From assembly GCA_964019155.1 (NCBI GenBank), contig OZ025239.1, forward strand, positions 76,967,571-77,031,570: DNA of 64,000 bases, given 5' to 3'. The notes beneath the pieces were generated by a model. The model ran no database searches and was not told the origin of the DNA. It saw only the letters and a program-made list of their open reading frames with translations. Shown one piece after another: positions 1-14,285 of this stretch. This DNA is from Osedax fenrisi (taxonomy: Eukaryota; Annelida; Polychaeta; Sabellida; Siboglinidae). The first letter of the stretch is position 1; each line of letters opens with the position of its first letter. The position numbers and the translations under genes were made by a program.

Positions 1-960
1 CGAAACAAGAAGCCACTATACAAACAGAATTCGGTGAAACTGATACTATAAACATAGGGAAAGGGGTAAGACAAGGATGTATTTTATCCCCCTTATTGTT
101 TAACATATATGCAGAAAATATAATGAGAGAGGCATTATAAGATTGGGATGGGAGAATCAGTATTGGAGGTAGAAGGATTACTAACCTGAGATATGCTGAC
201 GACACAACACTGATCGCTGAAACTAAAAACGATATAATAGTAATTATGGAAAGAGTAAAGTTGGCTAGTGAAAAGGTAGGTCATTATCTAAATGTAGGAA
301 AAACTAAACTAATGATGATTGAAGAGCAAGGAGAAATGGTAGTAGACGGCAAACATAATGAAGTAGTATCACCATTTATTTTCCTGGGATCTCTAATAAC
401 CAAGGATGGATTCTATGAGAAGGAAATACGCAGAAGGTTAGCGTTGGGTAGATCTGCAATGGGGGTACTAACGAAAATCTGGAAAGATAGAGGAATTACA
501 CTCAGAACAAAGATTAGGCTTGTAAAATATTTAGTTTTCCCTATAGTCTTATACGGAGCAAAATCTTGGATAATGAGAAAGCTTGAGAGAAACATGATCG
601 ATGCTTTTGAGTTGTGGTGTTGGAGGCGTCTGCTAAGAGTAACATGGACCGACAGAAAGACAAATGTATGGGTTATTGATAATATAAAACCAGAATGGAC
701 GCTTGAGTCAAGTATAGTCAAGGCATTATTATGTTACTTTCGCCATGTTATAAGAGCTGGCGGTATGGAATATGAAGTGGTGGTAAGAAGAATGGGGGGT
801 TATATAAGCAGAGGGAGACCACGGCAAAGATGGCTGGATAGCATAAAAATTCTATGGAACTATCTTCATCATGATTAGAGCCTCAAGATGTAGGAGGAGT
901 TGGAGAGCTGCTGTCATCGATGTCGCCAGGGGTCGGATATCACTCGACGGCACAGGTTAA
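1..960 (+). pseudogene. RTE/BovB-like non-LTR retrotransposon, reverse transcriptase C-terminal part
   Basis: The translation from the window edge carries reverse transcriptase motifs in order: GVRQGCILSPLLFNIYAE (about 66-120), then LRYADDTTL with the catalytic YADD (about 188-215). The longest open stretch is 246-878, with FIFLGS, RLVKYLVFPIVLYG, DAFELWCWRRLLRV and RGRPRQRWLD. This order is typical of the RTE/BovB clade. An in-frame TAA at 138-140 interrupts the RT core. The tail WRAAVIDVARGR (901-960) lies in a shifted frame, so the copy is dead. The 5' part lies outside the window. The class is well supported; the exact clade comes from remembered motifs. Confidence 0.85.
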
Positions 961-984
961 CAGGTTTAAAGTATATACTGTATA

Positions 985-1215
985 TATTAACCCTTTTAAT
1001 TGAATGCACATACTTGAAATTATTCATCGCTGACTTGTGTGAATTATCTTCACAAGTGCACTCTAAGCTTGTTATATATCATATCTGATGCATTATCTCG
1101 GTATGCTTTATATACCACTCATCTGCATTATATACAAGGCTATTAAACTAGCTGTACCAGAATATCTCGTAAAATCATGTATATCTTCGTACATTCCGAT
1201 TACCTACCTATATTT
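985..1215 (+). repeat. dispersed repeat R (with a KAIKLAVPEYL reading frame)
   Basis: About 230 bp here match, in opposite orientation, the stretch at 48590-48797. Shared blocks include gcactctaagcttgtt and the ones encoding KAI-LAVPEYL in both copies. The conserved translation hints at descent from a coding sequence, perhaps the 3' part of a mobile element. I recognise no family. Confidence 0.55.
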
Positions 1216-1394
1216 TTAAGAGCAAAATTCACCATTTATTGATATTTTTTGTATACTTATATTTAAGGAAACGTGTGATTTTATTAATTATATAAATTTA
1301 TCTCATATTTAAAAAAAATGTAAAGTACTAAACGACAAGTCTAGTATTGTGTTCAATATAGTATAGTACCTTATAAGGTGCGGATATAGGAATT

Positions 1395-2393
<999 letters not shown>

Positions 2394-2446
2394 TTGTAGT
2401 ATTAGTATATAATAATAATAATAAACACGATAATTTGGTAAGTATA

Positions 2447-2452
2447 TTTATT
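2447..2452 (-). terminator. putative polyadenylation signal of the basic-protein gene
   Basis: AATAAA on the minus strand, about 150 nt downstream of the ancestral stop codon of the basic-protein gene. It lies between the gene and the (TAG)n array. Confidence 0.4.
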
Positions 2453-2597
2453 GAATAAACATTTACCTAAGTTTCGCTTGACACTTAGCGCACAATATCG
2501 CCATTTCGTTACGGTAACATTATCGATGTCGACATCAACGCGAGTTACCCTAAACCATGCTGTACAAGTATCATATTAGCTCGACCTATTCCGCAAA

Positions 2598-2779
2598 TTA
2601 AGACCTGCGTTTAAGACATTTCTTAAACGCAACTTTGTTCTTTTGTACACGTCTATTAGATGACTTGTTTCGAGATTTTGAAGATTTTCTTGCTTTATTT
2701 GGCTTCCTGATAACTGAACGTCTTTTAGACACCACTCTCTTCTTTTGTACACATCTAATAGATGACCGGCTTCGAGATT
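2598..2779 (-). pseudogene. frameshifted C-terminal extension of the basic repeat protein
   Basis: The 102-bp coding repeats continue past the stop of the main open frame for nearly two more units. They end in a diverged basic tail (KKCLKRRS, then TAA at 2598-2600). The break comes from one base missing near 2781 compared with all sister repeats (gattttaagatt against gattttgaagatt). Without that missing base the protein would be about 360 residues. Either the gene is truncated here or this is an assembly error. Confidence 0.6.
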
Positions 2780-3480
2780 TTAAGATTTTCTAGCTTTCTT
2801 TGGCTTCCTGATAACTGAACGTCGTTTAGACGCCACTCTCTTCTTCTGTACACATCTGATAGTTGACCTGCTTCGAGATTTTGAGGATTTTCTTGCTTTC
2901 GTTGGCTTCCGTATAACTGGTATAACTGATCGTCTTTTAGACGCCACTCTCTTCTTCTGTACACGTCTAATAGATGACTTGTTTCGAGATTTTGAAGATT
3001 TTCTTGCTTTATTTGGCTTCCTGATAACTGAACGTCTTTTAGACGCCATTCTCTTCTTTTGTACACATCTAATAGATGACCGGCTTCGAGATTTTGAAGA
3101 TTTTCTAGCTTTCTTTGGCTTCCTGATAACTGAACGTCTTTTAGACGCCACTCTCTTCTTCTGTACACATCTGATAGATGACCTGCTTCGAGATTTTGAG
3201 GATTTTCTTGCTTTCGTTGGCTTCCGTATAACTGAACGTCTTTTAGACGCCACTCTCTTCTTCTGTACACATCTAATAGATGACATGCTTCGAGATTTTG
3301 AGGATTTTCTTGCTTTCGTTGGCTTCCGTATAACTGAACGTCTTTTAGATGCCACTCTCTTCTTCTGTACACATTTAATAGATGACCTGCTTCGAGATTT
3401 TGAGGATTTTCTTGCTTTCATTGGTTTCCTGCTTACTGATCGTCTTTTATGTGCTACTCTCTTCTTTTGTACATATCCGG
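2640..3480 (-). repeat. 102-bp tandem repeat (34-residue coding unit), about 8 copies
   Basis: The block gatgac..cttcgag recurs at 2658, 2760, 2860, 2973, 3075, 3177, 3279 and 3381. The spacing is 102 bp, with one 9-bp internal duplication near 2925. Because 102 is a multiple of three, both strands stay open. Confidence 0.95.
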
Positions 3481-3679
3481 CCTTTCTCGACACCGATCTA
3501 CTCTTCTTAGCCATTCTAAATCTCATCGTAGCCTTCTTGATAATACGTTTACACTTTGAGGAAACGGCCGTTTTTTTAACTGAGGCCCTCTTGCATATGT
3601 TCTTATTCATTGTACCACGTGACTTCAACATTGGTACTTTTGACGTTTTCTTGCATCTTCTGTTTACGTTATTTACCAT
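2780..3679 (-). CDS. repetitive Lys/Arg/Ser-rich basic protein, candidate sperm nuclear basic (protamine-like) protein
   Basis: A 299-residue frame starts with ATG at 3679. Residues 1-80 are basic and non-repetitive, with several Cys. The rest consists of 34-residue repeats of the type VQKKRVASKRRSVIRKP followed by KARKSSKSRSRSSIRC. Lys, Arg and Ser dominate, acidic residues are nearly absent, and one Cys recurs per repeat. This composition is known from protamine-like and H1-like sperm chromatin proteins; that function is inferred from composition only. There is no signal peptide or membrane segment. The frame ends at a frameshift-type stop, with more repeats beyond it. The gene lies between two inverted TAG/CTA arrays. 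The antisense strand is also open, but its Phe/Leu-rich product looks like a shadow. Confidence 0.55.
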   Translation of the reverse strand: MVNNVNRRCKKTSKVPMLKSRGTMNKNICKRASVKKTAVSSKCKRIIKKATMRFRMAKKSRSVSRKAGYVQKKRVAHKRRSVSRKPMKARKSSKSRSRSSIKCVQKKRVASKRRSVIRKPTKARKSSKSRSMSSIRCVQKKRVASKRRSVIRKPTKARKSSKSRSRSSIRCVQKKRVASKRRSVIRKPKKARKSSKSRSRSSIRCVQKKRMASKRRSVIRKPNKARKSSKSRNKSSIRRVQKKRVASKRRSVIPVIRKPTKARKSSKSRSRSTIRCVQKKRVASKRRSVIRKPKKARKS

Positions 3680-3913
3680 CTTGTTGTATAGAATCGGGTT
3701 GGTTGTTTGTATTTATGATTGGTATTAATATTTCAATTGCGATATCGATGCTTTAAAGTAATTAGGCAATCAATTAAGTGATTTTATTTATTAGCAATTT
3801 TAATATTCTATATATTTTAATTACACAAAAACTAAAAAAAAAATTAAAATGCGAGAAAATTATTGGTTATTTATTAACAATTTCGATTAAATTGTAATCT
3901 TAAAAAGTAAATA

Positions 3914-5120
<1,207 letters not shown>

Positions 5121-5949
5121 TACATAGTTTCAGAAGTGCATTAACATTTCCTAGATTAGAATGTGGATCAGTAGAATACTCATTATAACCAGGTAATGAA
5201 ATATTTTGTTTTTTACAAAGAATGATTATATCTAATATTTATTACAATTTTGCTCTGTTGCATTTAATTTGCTTAGATATTGAATTGTTGACTTGCATTA
5301 TAGCAGATTGATTCTTATATTCCATCTCTGCAATGAAATTAGAATTTTCTTCCAAATAATTCTTGTTCTAAATAGTAGATTCATGTTTTTTTAAATCAGC
5401 AATCGCATCTTTAAACTTAATCAATGGCAAAGTGATACATTTTCCAACTTGATTGTGATTAATTTTTAAATGAAAAACACATGATATACACAATCCGCCA
5501 TTTAAAGATTCACTGTAGGATAACTAATAATATGTGTGTAACTATTGATTTGAAATGTACGAGTATTTACATTTTCTTTATGAGGTTTAAAAACGTGATC
5601 GTTGATGGATTGTTGTGCGAGTATTTTCTTTAGCAGAAGATACATTTCTTCATGTGTTTTACTTGATAATTCATTATAAATAGTACCAATATCTTTAAAT
5701 TAGGTTACAATTAATGAATGTACTTTAAATAAAATATGTATAAGCCTACCTATAATTGATATTGAAGGTTTTGCTGATTTAACCACATCATCTATTTTAC
5801 AATCATGAGGGGGGGGATAGAGCCCCCTTAGCCCCCCCCCTGTATCCGCCCCTGATAGTCGCACAATAAATACATTATAAATATATTAGCAAGTTAACTT
5901 AATTAACGATGGTATATAATATATACTATTGATGGTATGTATATATAAC

Positions 5950-6233
5950 TTTCGGTGTGGCTAGTTGGCTTATACGTCAGACACACAATCAATGGGCATA
6001 GGTTCAAGCCTCATCCGGACCAATAAAATAGGTCTTAAATATTTGATCTTATCGTTAATATTTAGAAGTGATTTTATATAATTGTGTATACAATAAATAT
6101 CGGCTCTCGTTAAAACCATGGATGCATAATATGAGAGCGGCTTCGAAGCGACATTAGAGCCATATGGTTATAAGTGAAAACTTCATCTAAGTTCCTGGTT
6201 TTGATGAAAGACTCTACCAAAATAAAACAATAC
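5950..6233 (+). mobile_element. tRNA-derived SINE, full-length copy
   Basis: The head has an A box (TGGCTAGTTGG near 5958) and a B box (GGTTCAAGCCT near 6001). A conserved body follows with gagagcggcttcgaag and tataagtgaaaacttcat. The tail is ccaaaataaaa. Related copies lie at 51546-51828 (minus, full), 30003-30140 (minus, 5' truncated), 31090-31245 (plus, 5' truncated) and 36943-37035 (plus, partial). Confidence 0.8.
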
Positions 6234-6887
6234 AAAACATGTTTTCAAGTTATATATATATATTTTAATACTATATATATATATATATATATATATTAAG
6301 TTATAAATGATTACAAGTAATTTATAATGTATCTATGGTATATGGGAATTTAATGAAGACATTTAAACGATGGAGATGCATATTAACGACTTGGTCATCT
6401 TAATAACAATGCATTGTTTCGTGAAATATACATCATATGTTAGCATCATTGATTCTATAAATAGAATAATAATACAATTGTTTACAATAATATATACAAT
6501 TTTATTTTTTCCGTTTATTTAGTAGTAACATAATTTAATAAATATTAACAAATAACAAATAAATTGTAAATAAACAATATTAATAAACGTTAAATAATCG
6601 CATAATTTAAAGATGTGTTACCATGTGGAGACTTCGTAAATGGTTAATATAACAATATGAATCTATATTATTATGCGTATACCAGCACACTCATGCATGT
6701 ACACTGTACGCGGTACACACGAATACACGAATACACTATCATCATATGTAGTCGACATATGTAATATATTCTATTGTATATATATATATACCTGTGTACA
6801 TATATTTTCACATTATCATATAGGTATATAACATTTAATATTTAACTATTCTATATAGCTTACAACTTTCCACGTCTAAATACATTA

Positions 6888-6932
<45 letters not shown>

Positions 6933-7167
6933 CAATTTATATACAGATTTTGAATAAAACAATTTGTTATAATTATTAATTATGATATATTAAACACGTC
7001 TGATACCTACAAAAATGTATGATATTTATTCTAAATATAGTTATAATAATTGTTAAAGTGGGAATAACCCATTTTCCATATTTATATAGATATATACCTA
7101 GCATAATTATACAGCTGTGCCTATTTCTGAAGACTAACTATTATAGGAAAGCGAGTGTATATATATA

Positions 7168-7205
<38 letters not shown>

Positions 7206-9031
7206 AAAGTTATATTACTCATGCATAATATTCGTATTATTCCTACACTTTATTATCTTTAAAATTATTTTTGTTTCTGTAAATTATTAGTAAGGGAAAC
7301 TACCATAATTGCGTGGTTTTGTTCAAGGGATATAATAAGTCAACTACATTTGAATATCATATAATATTGCATATTATATACTATTGAATATTTTTAATAA
7401 TGTTGTATATAATTATATACATAACATTTAATTTTATAAGATAGCTATTTTTTTATAAATAAAATAAAATATTATATTAGAATATTTGTTTATAAAAAGA
7501 TTAAAAAAGAGCATTTATCAGTAAATTTCCAAACTACGTGATTTTTCCAAGAACCTCCGATATATGGCGATATATTATTTATTAAACTCTCTATTATAAA
7601 ATGTAATGTATAATTAATTAACAAAAACAAAACTACATTATTCAATATTAAGATATAATAAATATAATTAAATTATTTTGTAATCAGGTAATCTATAATC
7701 TATATGAGAAGAACACGTATTACAATCTACCACTTTATAAATCAATAAATAATGCAAAAGTTATTTATTATTGATTGATAATTTATTTATGAAAATATTT
7801 AATTGAAAGTGTAAAGTATACATATTTAACGATACGTTATAGAAATATACAAAGAATATTAATAAATTAACAAAATTAAAGAAACTAAAACGTGTTACAG
7901 TAATCATAACAATTATCGAAAATAGAAATAAAATACATTGTTTTAATAAAGGGCATCGAAATATTCAATTTCTATGTTAAATTTTCTTGAATTATTCTTA
8001 ACTCTGTAACCTGTAATAGTAATAAATTATTAATTATATAGTTTAATATTTAAAAGTTATATTTTAAATATAATACAAATAGAACATGTTAAAATCAAAT
8101 AAACTAATACTAATATTAAACAAACAAATAATGTAATACTTATCACGTTTGAAATATGTAAAATAGTACATTATTAATGTTATATTATAGTAGATTAACA
8201 ATATATATAAAAACCAATATTATTGATTTATTCAAATTAAATATATCTTACTATTTTGTAATTATCTATAATTTTATATGTATATTTGTCTGGAGGTTCA
8301 GTAGATATTGAAATATAACAATCTGTGTTAGGATTAAGTTTGTTGATGGTTTTACACTTTTTATTAATATTTAACGTTGCCACTCTATAGAGTATATATA
8401 TATACTTATTGGATGTATTGAGATTTAGGTTAATTAGCTCTGGTTTAGTTTACTTGAAATGACAATAATGATCATACTTATTAAAAACAAATCTATTTGT
8501 TATAGTTAAGTATGAGATGAATGTGTTCAGCGTATATACTTAGGTAGGTAGTTATTTGTAAATAATTACATTAGTTGTTAAAGTGGGAATCAACAATTTC
8601 TGAAGAGTAACTATTATAGAAAACTAGTGTATGTATACATAGTATGTATTACGTACCAATAGGTGCGTGTATTACCTAGATGTATAGGTGTGTGTGTGTA
8701 TTGCATTATGTAGGTGTATATATACACATATGAATATATGCTCGTACATTGTATTGAACGCCATACATGTGTATTTGTTTTGTTGACATAGTATGTCCTT
8801 TTTAATTATTTTTATAATATTAATGTATATAAATTTGTATTCACACATATGTAATAACTAACCTTCAACTTTAACGTATTTATCCCAAATATTTAGGTAA
8901 GAAATGAACATCGGTTGGGGTTCAATTGAACTGGATTCTTATTTAATTCCTGATTAATGTCCTGCGAAGTTCACTTGTACATGATTCCTATTTAGTTATT
9001 TGGTAATGTTATTCGAAGTATCAATTAAACA
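6234..9031. other. AT-rich gene-free stretch with (TA)n tracts
   Basis: No supportable coding region. It contains (TA)n tracts near 6275, 6890-6930 and 7160-7200, and two copies of a short dispersed repeat (7047-7165, 8573-8635). Confidence 0.7.
7047..7165 (+). repeat. short dispersed repeat 'taaagtggg..aactattatagg', copy 1
   Basis: Shared with 8573-8635 (plus) and 9784-9850 (minus). The order of blocks is conserved: ttaaagtggg, then tttctga.ga.taactattatagg, then agtgt followed by a TA-rich tract. Confidence 0.5.
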
Positions 9032-9570
9032 TATCGTCTGCCTCAATATTTATATAATTATCTGAAGTAAGTTATCGTATTGGTAGGTCACGGAGTTCAG
9101 CATGCGTACATCACTAGAACATTTACCGCAATCCAACTATATATAGTTGCTATAGTTGCTATAGTAACCACGTATCAGCCTATCACGTGAGTCACGTGTC
9201 AGGCTATTAGATAACCTACAGAATATATCTGTACACGAGGTAACGTCATGGAAACGTTGTAGTAACGTTGTTCGTGTCAACAAATCTTTCGTTTAATCAA
9301 CAAATATAAATGAGTAAACCTGCAGAAATACAACGTTACAGGCAGTAACGTATCGTATAGAATTATGCATATATGTATACTTATAATATCGCATTTATAT
9401 TCGGGATGTTCATGCCAATAAGCTGTCGTTTAATCAAGAAATATAAATGATAATAATACACATTTTTAAATGTGGTATATATATACGAGATATATGCATG
9501 CTGAACTCCGTGACCTACCAATATGATAACTTTACTTCAAATAATTATATAAATCTTGAGGCAGACGATA
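9032..9570. mobile_element. MITE-like element with about 75-bp terminal inverted repeats
   Basis: The left arm is 9032-9105. The right arm is about 9493-9570, reverse complement. Both contain cgtctgcctcaa, then tatataatta, then attggtaggtcacggagttc and agcatgc. There is no open frame inside. Two internal direct repeats (tcgtttaatcaa.aaatataaatga) lie near 9288 and 9425. Confidence 0.75.
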
Positions 9571-9699
9571 ATGATGAAGTTATATTCGGCGAATGATTAA
9601 TTCATTCATTCCGAGAAATCTTCGATATATTAATGGATGAAAATTAAAAGTTAGTTTTTATATATGTAAATATAAGTAATACCTTTAATATAATATGTA

Positions 9700-9706
9700 T
9701 ATAATA

Positions 9707-9784
<78 letters not shown>

Positions 9785-9790
9785 ACACAC
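9700..9790. repeat. (TA)n / (GT)n microsatellite
   Basis: About 70 bp of TA dinucleotides followed by gtgtgtgtgt. Confidence 0.95.
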
Positions 9791-10429
9791 ATTTGCTTTC
9801 CCATAATAGTTAATCGTCAGAAAATATGATACCCACTTTAAAAACTAATACAATGATTGCTATATTACGTTAACCCACTTTATTATCTATTCTTAATATA
9901 CTTATTATCCCTATATTAAATTATACTTAAACTGGGTTTCTTCTCAATTGAGAGGCATCTAGCCTTACAGTGTAGGGGAAAGTCCCCGATTACCGACCCC
10001 CTCCTAATACCGACCCCCTCTCGTATCTCAGTAACTATAAGAGATATAAAAAAATTATATATATATATATACATGAACTGTTAGTAATTTAATGATAAAT
10101 ATGAATAAGTATTTTATTTAAAAAAATATGTAATCCTACAATTGTTATTTGATTACTTTTTAAATATTTGAGTAATAACTTTTTTTAAATCATTTTAAAT
10201 ACTTTATTAATTAAAAGAAAACTTATGAGCATAAGTAATACTACGCCCACTTTATAACTAGGCTCGGTTCATAAATATGAAGTTCTAAATAATATTTATT
10301 ATTATCATTATTTCTCTAGTGTTTCCTATTCGTACACTTTTGTAGTTAACTTGTTTCACTTTATTTCTTTTCATATAATTAAAACATTAAATTATAATCT
10401 ACAATCACACACATATATATATATTTATA

Positions 10430-10800
10430 TTTTACCTAGATTGTTATTAAAGTGAGTTTTCTTCAACATACATGGTGCCTAGATTTGGGTATCTTAAGAT
10501 TGACGACATCACATATAAAGTATTATTTAATCAAATTAAATGTTGAAATTATATTTCAGTATAAATAATAAAATAAATATAAATTTGTATTTTGATATAA
10601 TTGAAACGCACTTTATAAGCGTATATAAAAATAATCAAATGTATTTAAAAATCAACATTATTTGTTTGAATATTTATTATTTATTATTAAATGCATGTGT
10701 CATGTGATGGTCGGCCATCTTAAAATACCTAAATCGAGGCATCATGTCTGTTGAAGAATTTTACATTAGCGAAATATAGCAATACAGATCTAGGTAAAAT
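10430..10800. mobile_element. MITE with about 80-bp terminal inverted repeats
   Basis: The ends read ATTTTACCTAGAT (left, and right in reverse complement). The arms continue with ttcttcaaca.acatg.tgcct and ggtat.ttaagat.g.cga. No coding sequence. Confidence 0.75.
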
Positions 10801-10821
10801 ATAAATCTATGCATATATATA

Positions 10822-10888
<67 letters not shown>

Positions 10889-10914
10889 CGTGTGTGTGTA
10901 TGTGTGTGTTGATT

Positions 10915-11334
10915 TATATATATGATGATGATAATGATTATTAGCACTTATCATAGGTGTGACCACCCATCGTAAGTTCATATACAATATAGAATGAGCA
11001 CACAAAATAAATAAATAAAATAAATAAATAAAAAAACGATAAAATAGAACAATTTATAAAAATAGTAATGTTGTATGATTAAAATAAGTGAGTATATTAC
11101 ATTGATAATATGTAGGCCTTTGTGTGTCTAATAAGGGACGGTTGTGAATAGATTGATCTAATAGATGTAGGGAGGGAATTCCATAAGGATGGAACAATAT
11201 AACTGAAGGCGCGTTTAATGTATTTCAGGTATGAGACATGAGGGCAAATTAGGGAAATGTCGGCATTAGAATGCAATGAATTTAGGGGCGTCTTAGTGTT
11301 AGTAGGGAAGTCAATAAGGAAGAAAAGTATAATA
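10915..11334 (-). pseudogene. 3' end of a CR1/L2/Jockey-type non-LTR retrotransposon
   Basis: Minus-strand translation of 11100-11320 gives LKYIKRAFSYIVPSLWNSLP followed by TSIRSIYSQPSLIRHTKAYI. This is the conserved tail that follows the reverse transcriptase in CR1/L2/Jockey-type elements. The 3' UTR runs into ATG/ATA-rich simple repeats near 10920. The copy is cut at 11335 by a MITE. Confidence 0.65.
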
Positions 11335-12234
11335 GGGGAAAGTAACCGAATACGGAAAGTGCCCGAATACGGACACTTTTAGTATCTCAGAAAACATAAA
11401 TCCTATAAAAAATGTTTAATGAATAAAATATTCATAATTATATATAGTCTAAAAAAGTATTTTATATTTTTTAATTAATCAAAATGTGCTGATATATCCA
11501 ATAAACTGATTTTTTTATTACGTTTTTAAATTTATGAGAAAAAATTTCAACTTAAAACCTTCTTAAGAATATACAAATGTATCGATAAAATATAACACTA
11601 TATTATTAAAAAATAAAGCATTCGAACAATTACATATAATTTATATATTTGTTATAAAATATTTATTAAGTTATAAGCATATATCTAGAGGTCATATAAG
11701 TCCATAATACGGACACTCTATAGATGTCTTAATACGGAAACCTTATAACCAATCAGCGCGCAGCGTATGAAATATTCTGATATTCATAAAAATCGCGTGC
11801 ATTATAATATTAATACCACCAATACAGTTTAATCAAAATGTTGTATTATTTAGATACTTAAATTGTATTATTAATTAAATAATAATAAAAAATAAATAAA
11901 TTATTAACTAATCAAATTAGAAAAAAATGTTCATAAAATTAATTATAAATAATGTAATTGTAATTTGTCTGATTGATTCATCAATAATATATAGTTTATC
12001 TAGTGGTATATATGGTGTCCGTATTATAACATAGGGTATCCGTATTCGGACATGGGTACCGAATACGGACACACCAATTATCTATTGAATACAAATATTA
12101 AATCAAATTTAAAAATCACAATAATATCTATAATCATATAATATTAAGATATTGTAATTTTTGAATACAAATATTGAGTCATAAAATGTTAAGACCATTT
12201 ATTGTTAAAGTGTCCGAATTAGGTTACTTTCCCC
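11335..12234. mobile_element. MITE family F4 (TIR ggggaaagtaaccg), copy 1, 900 bp
   Basis: Flanked by TA on both sides (11333-11334, 12235-12236). The ends are GGGGAAAGTAACCGAATACG and its imperfect complement. The motif ccgaatacgga(cac) is iterated near both ends and near 12010-12075. No open frame. A second copy at 52197-53504 carries a nested insertion. Confidence 0.8.
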
Positions 12235-12236
12235 TA

Positions 12237-12977
12237 CACAAAATTCAATATATTTATAATAATTATATTAAATACCAATATTATACCTAATATAATACCT
12301 AATAAGATATTATATACTAATAGGAGAATAATTACAACGACAAAATGTGTAATATAATATAAATTATGTATTATTAATAATTATAATCATCTGTTTGTGT
12401 GTGTATGTGTGTGTGTGTGTGTGTATATGTATATATCTATGCAATGCATATATCTAACTTATAATAAAAATACTTGTTCCCCTAAACAGATATCCTAAAG
12501 TCGTGACCTTCAGGGAACACCTGTATTACGTAAGACCTCAACACAACATAAATACTTACCTATTGTTCTATTGCTCCATTGTTCCATTGTTAAACTAGTG
12601 TCTTAAAGCGGGATACATATAGAAGTTATAGTTTAATTGTTTGGGTTCTGGATAATCATTATTAATGAATTATTATTGAGTTATTAGTGAATGTGTTATC
12701 TATATATATATATATATATATAACTTTATTTATGTATATATATATGCATGTAAGTAAGATAAAATGAGACCGGACAGCCATTAGTAAGGTTGACCTTAAG
12801 TACCCTTAAGTACCCTGTAGACACGCTGGTATCCTTATAATTGTAAATGTTATATTATAGAATTAACTCATTAATTTCAAGTTATGGGATACAAAAGAGA
12901 GCTATTGTTTTCACGCACTTATATTATATTTCATAATTTGAAATCATTGTAAAAATCTAGTAATATAATTTCATATA

Positions 12978-13037
<60 letters not shown>

Positions 13038-13050
13038 GTATATATATACA
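12237..13050. other. AT-rich gene-free stretch
   Basis: Contains a (GT)n tract near 12395-12425 and (TA)n near 12705 and 12980-13040. Nothing coding is seen. Confidence 0.6.
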
Positions 13051-13183
13051 CGACGTGAGTTTTTTAAATAATAGTTTCTTCAGCCTTATTATCCTATATA
13101 AAGAAAGGTTTATTTCTGTACATCGATGGTCTCATTACAATAAAGAGATATACATAATTGTATATATATATTGTATATGTATA

Positions 13184-13249
<66 letters not shown>

Positions 13250-13352
13250 TACTCGACGTGCGTTTTTAATATAATAGTTTCTTCAGCCTTATTATCCTTT
13301 ATAAAGAAAGGTTTATTTCTTTACATCGATGGTCTCATTACAATAAAGATAT
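13051..13352 (+). repeat. 100-bp direct duplication separated by (TA)n
   Basis: 13051-13150 and 13254-13352 are near identical (cgacgtg.gttttt, then ttcttcagccttattatcc, then ttacatcgatggtctcatta). About 100 bp of TA-rich microsatellite separates them. Confidence 0.85.
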
Positions 13353-14285
13353 AGTGTATACACATGTCCTATAGGACATGAATAAAACGTCAACATGTCG
13401 ATTGCATGCAATTCATATCTGATGCATCATACATGAATGAATATCGATTGATTTATATATTAAATTGTTGAATTGAATTAAAGTATAGTTATAATTATAT
13501 GAACTATGTAGCTTGTAGTACATATACATATATACGTATATATGTGTATATATACATACACATGAAGTAACATTAATTATTAACATTAGTAGACTTTTAT
13601 GTTATATGATATTTCATAACTTTGTAGATACTGTATATCTCACCATGGTATTTTCAATTGACTAGTCAACATATTAAGACACACATATCTCACTGGTATC
13701 CATGACAATACAAACAATGTCTGATATGTTAACATTCCTTCGTAATCAACAACCTATACTGCACACTGATGATGTTTAGCTTAGTTATCTGACACTTGGT
13801 TTAATTGGATTATATCTTCGGAACTTTAATTATGTTACTAAAATGTTATTCGAAATTAATATCGAGTATTTAATCAAGAAGATACAAGTCAAATGAATCA
13901 CCACCAAGTAACATAAGGTTCATATACAACAATAATATATATACATATATGTACATATATACATGTATATATTTGTGTATATATTCATATAATCAGTAAC
14001 CATCATTTATATACAGAAACACATACAAAGGACTAACGAATATCCTACCTGAAACACTAAACCATCTAGTGAAGATAGTCGTCACGCTCGAGAAGATCTA
14101 AACCGGAAGTCATGTTACTTCCGCTCTGTTTACAATAGCCACTTATGTTCATCACTGTACTTGTATAGTAACCGATGCACTAATTCTACTTTATTGTATA
14201 GAAATAGTAGCCTATATAATAATAAATGAATTAATTTTAAAATGTATAAATAACAATTATATATGATATAATAAATAACTAATAA
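13353..14285. other. gene-free stretch
   Basis: Moderately AT-rich unique sequence. No supportable gene or repeat was recognised. Confidence 0.5.

Noticed and set aside
2755..3372. 205-codon minus-strand frame, YRRREWRLKDVQL repeats
   Set aside because: Alternative frame of the same repeat array; no non-repetitive N-terminus.
2979..3728. 249-codon plus-strand frame, LRDFEDFLAF repeats
   Set aside because: Antisense of the basic-protein repeats. The unit length is a multiple of three, so every frame stays open. Composition and start context favour the minus strand.
9960..10030. Possible MITE end (ggggaaagtccccgattaccg)
   Set aside because: Resembles F4-type ends with an iterated ccgaccccctc, but I could not find the opposite terminus in the window.
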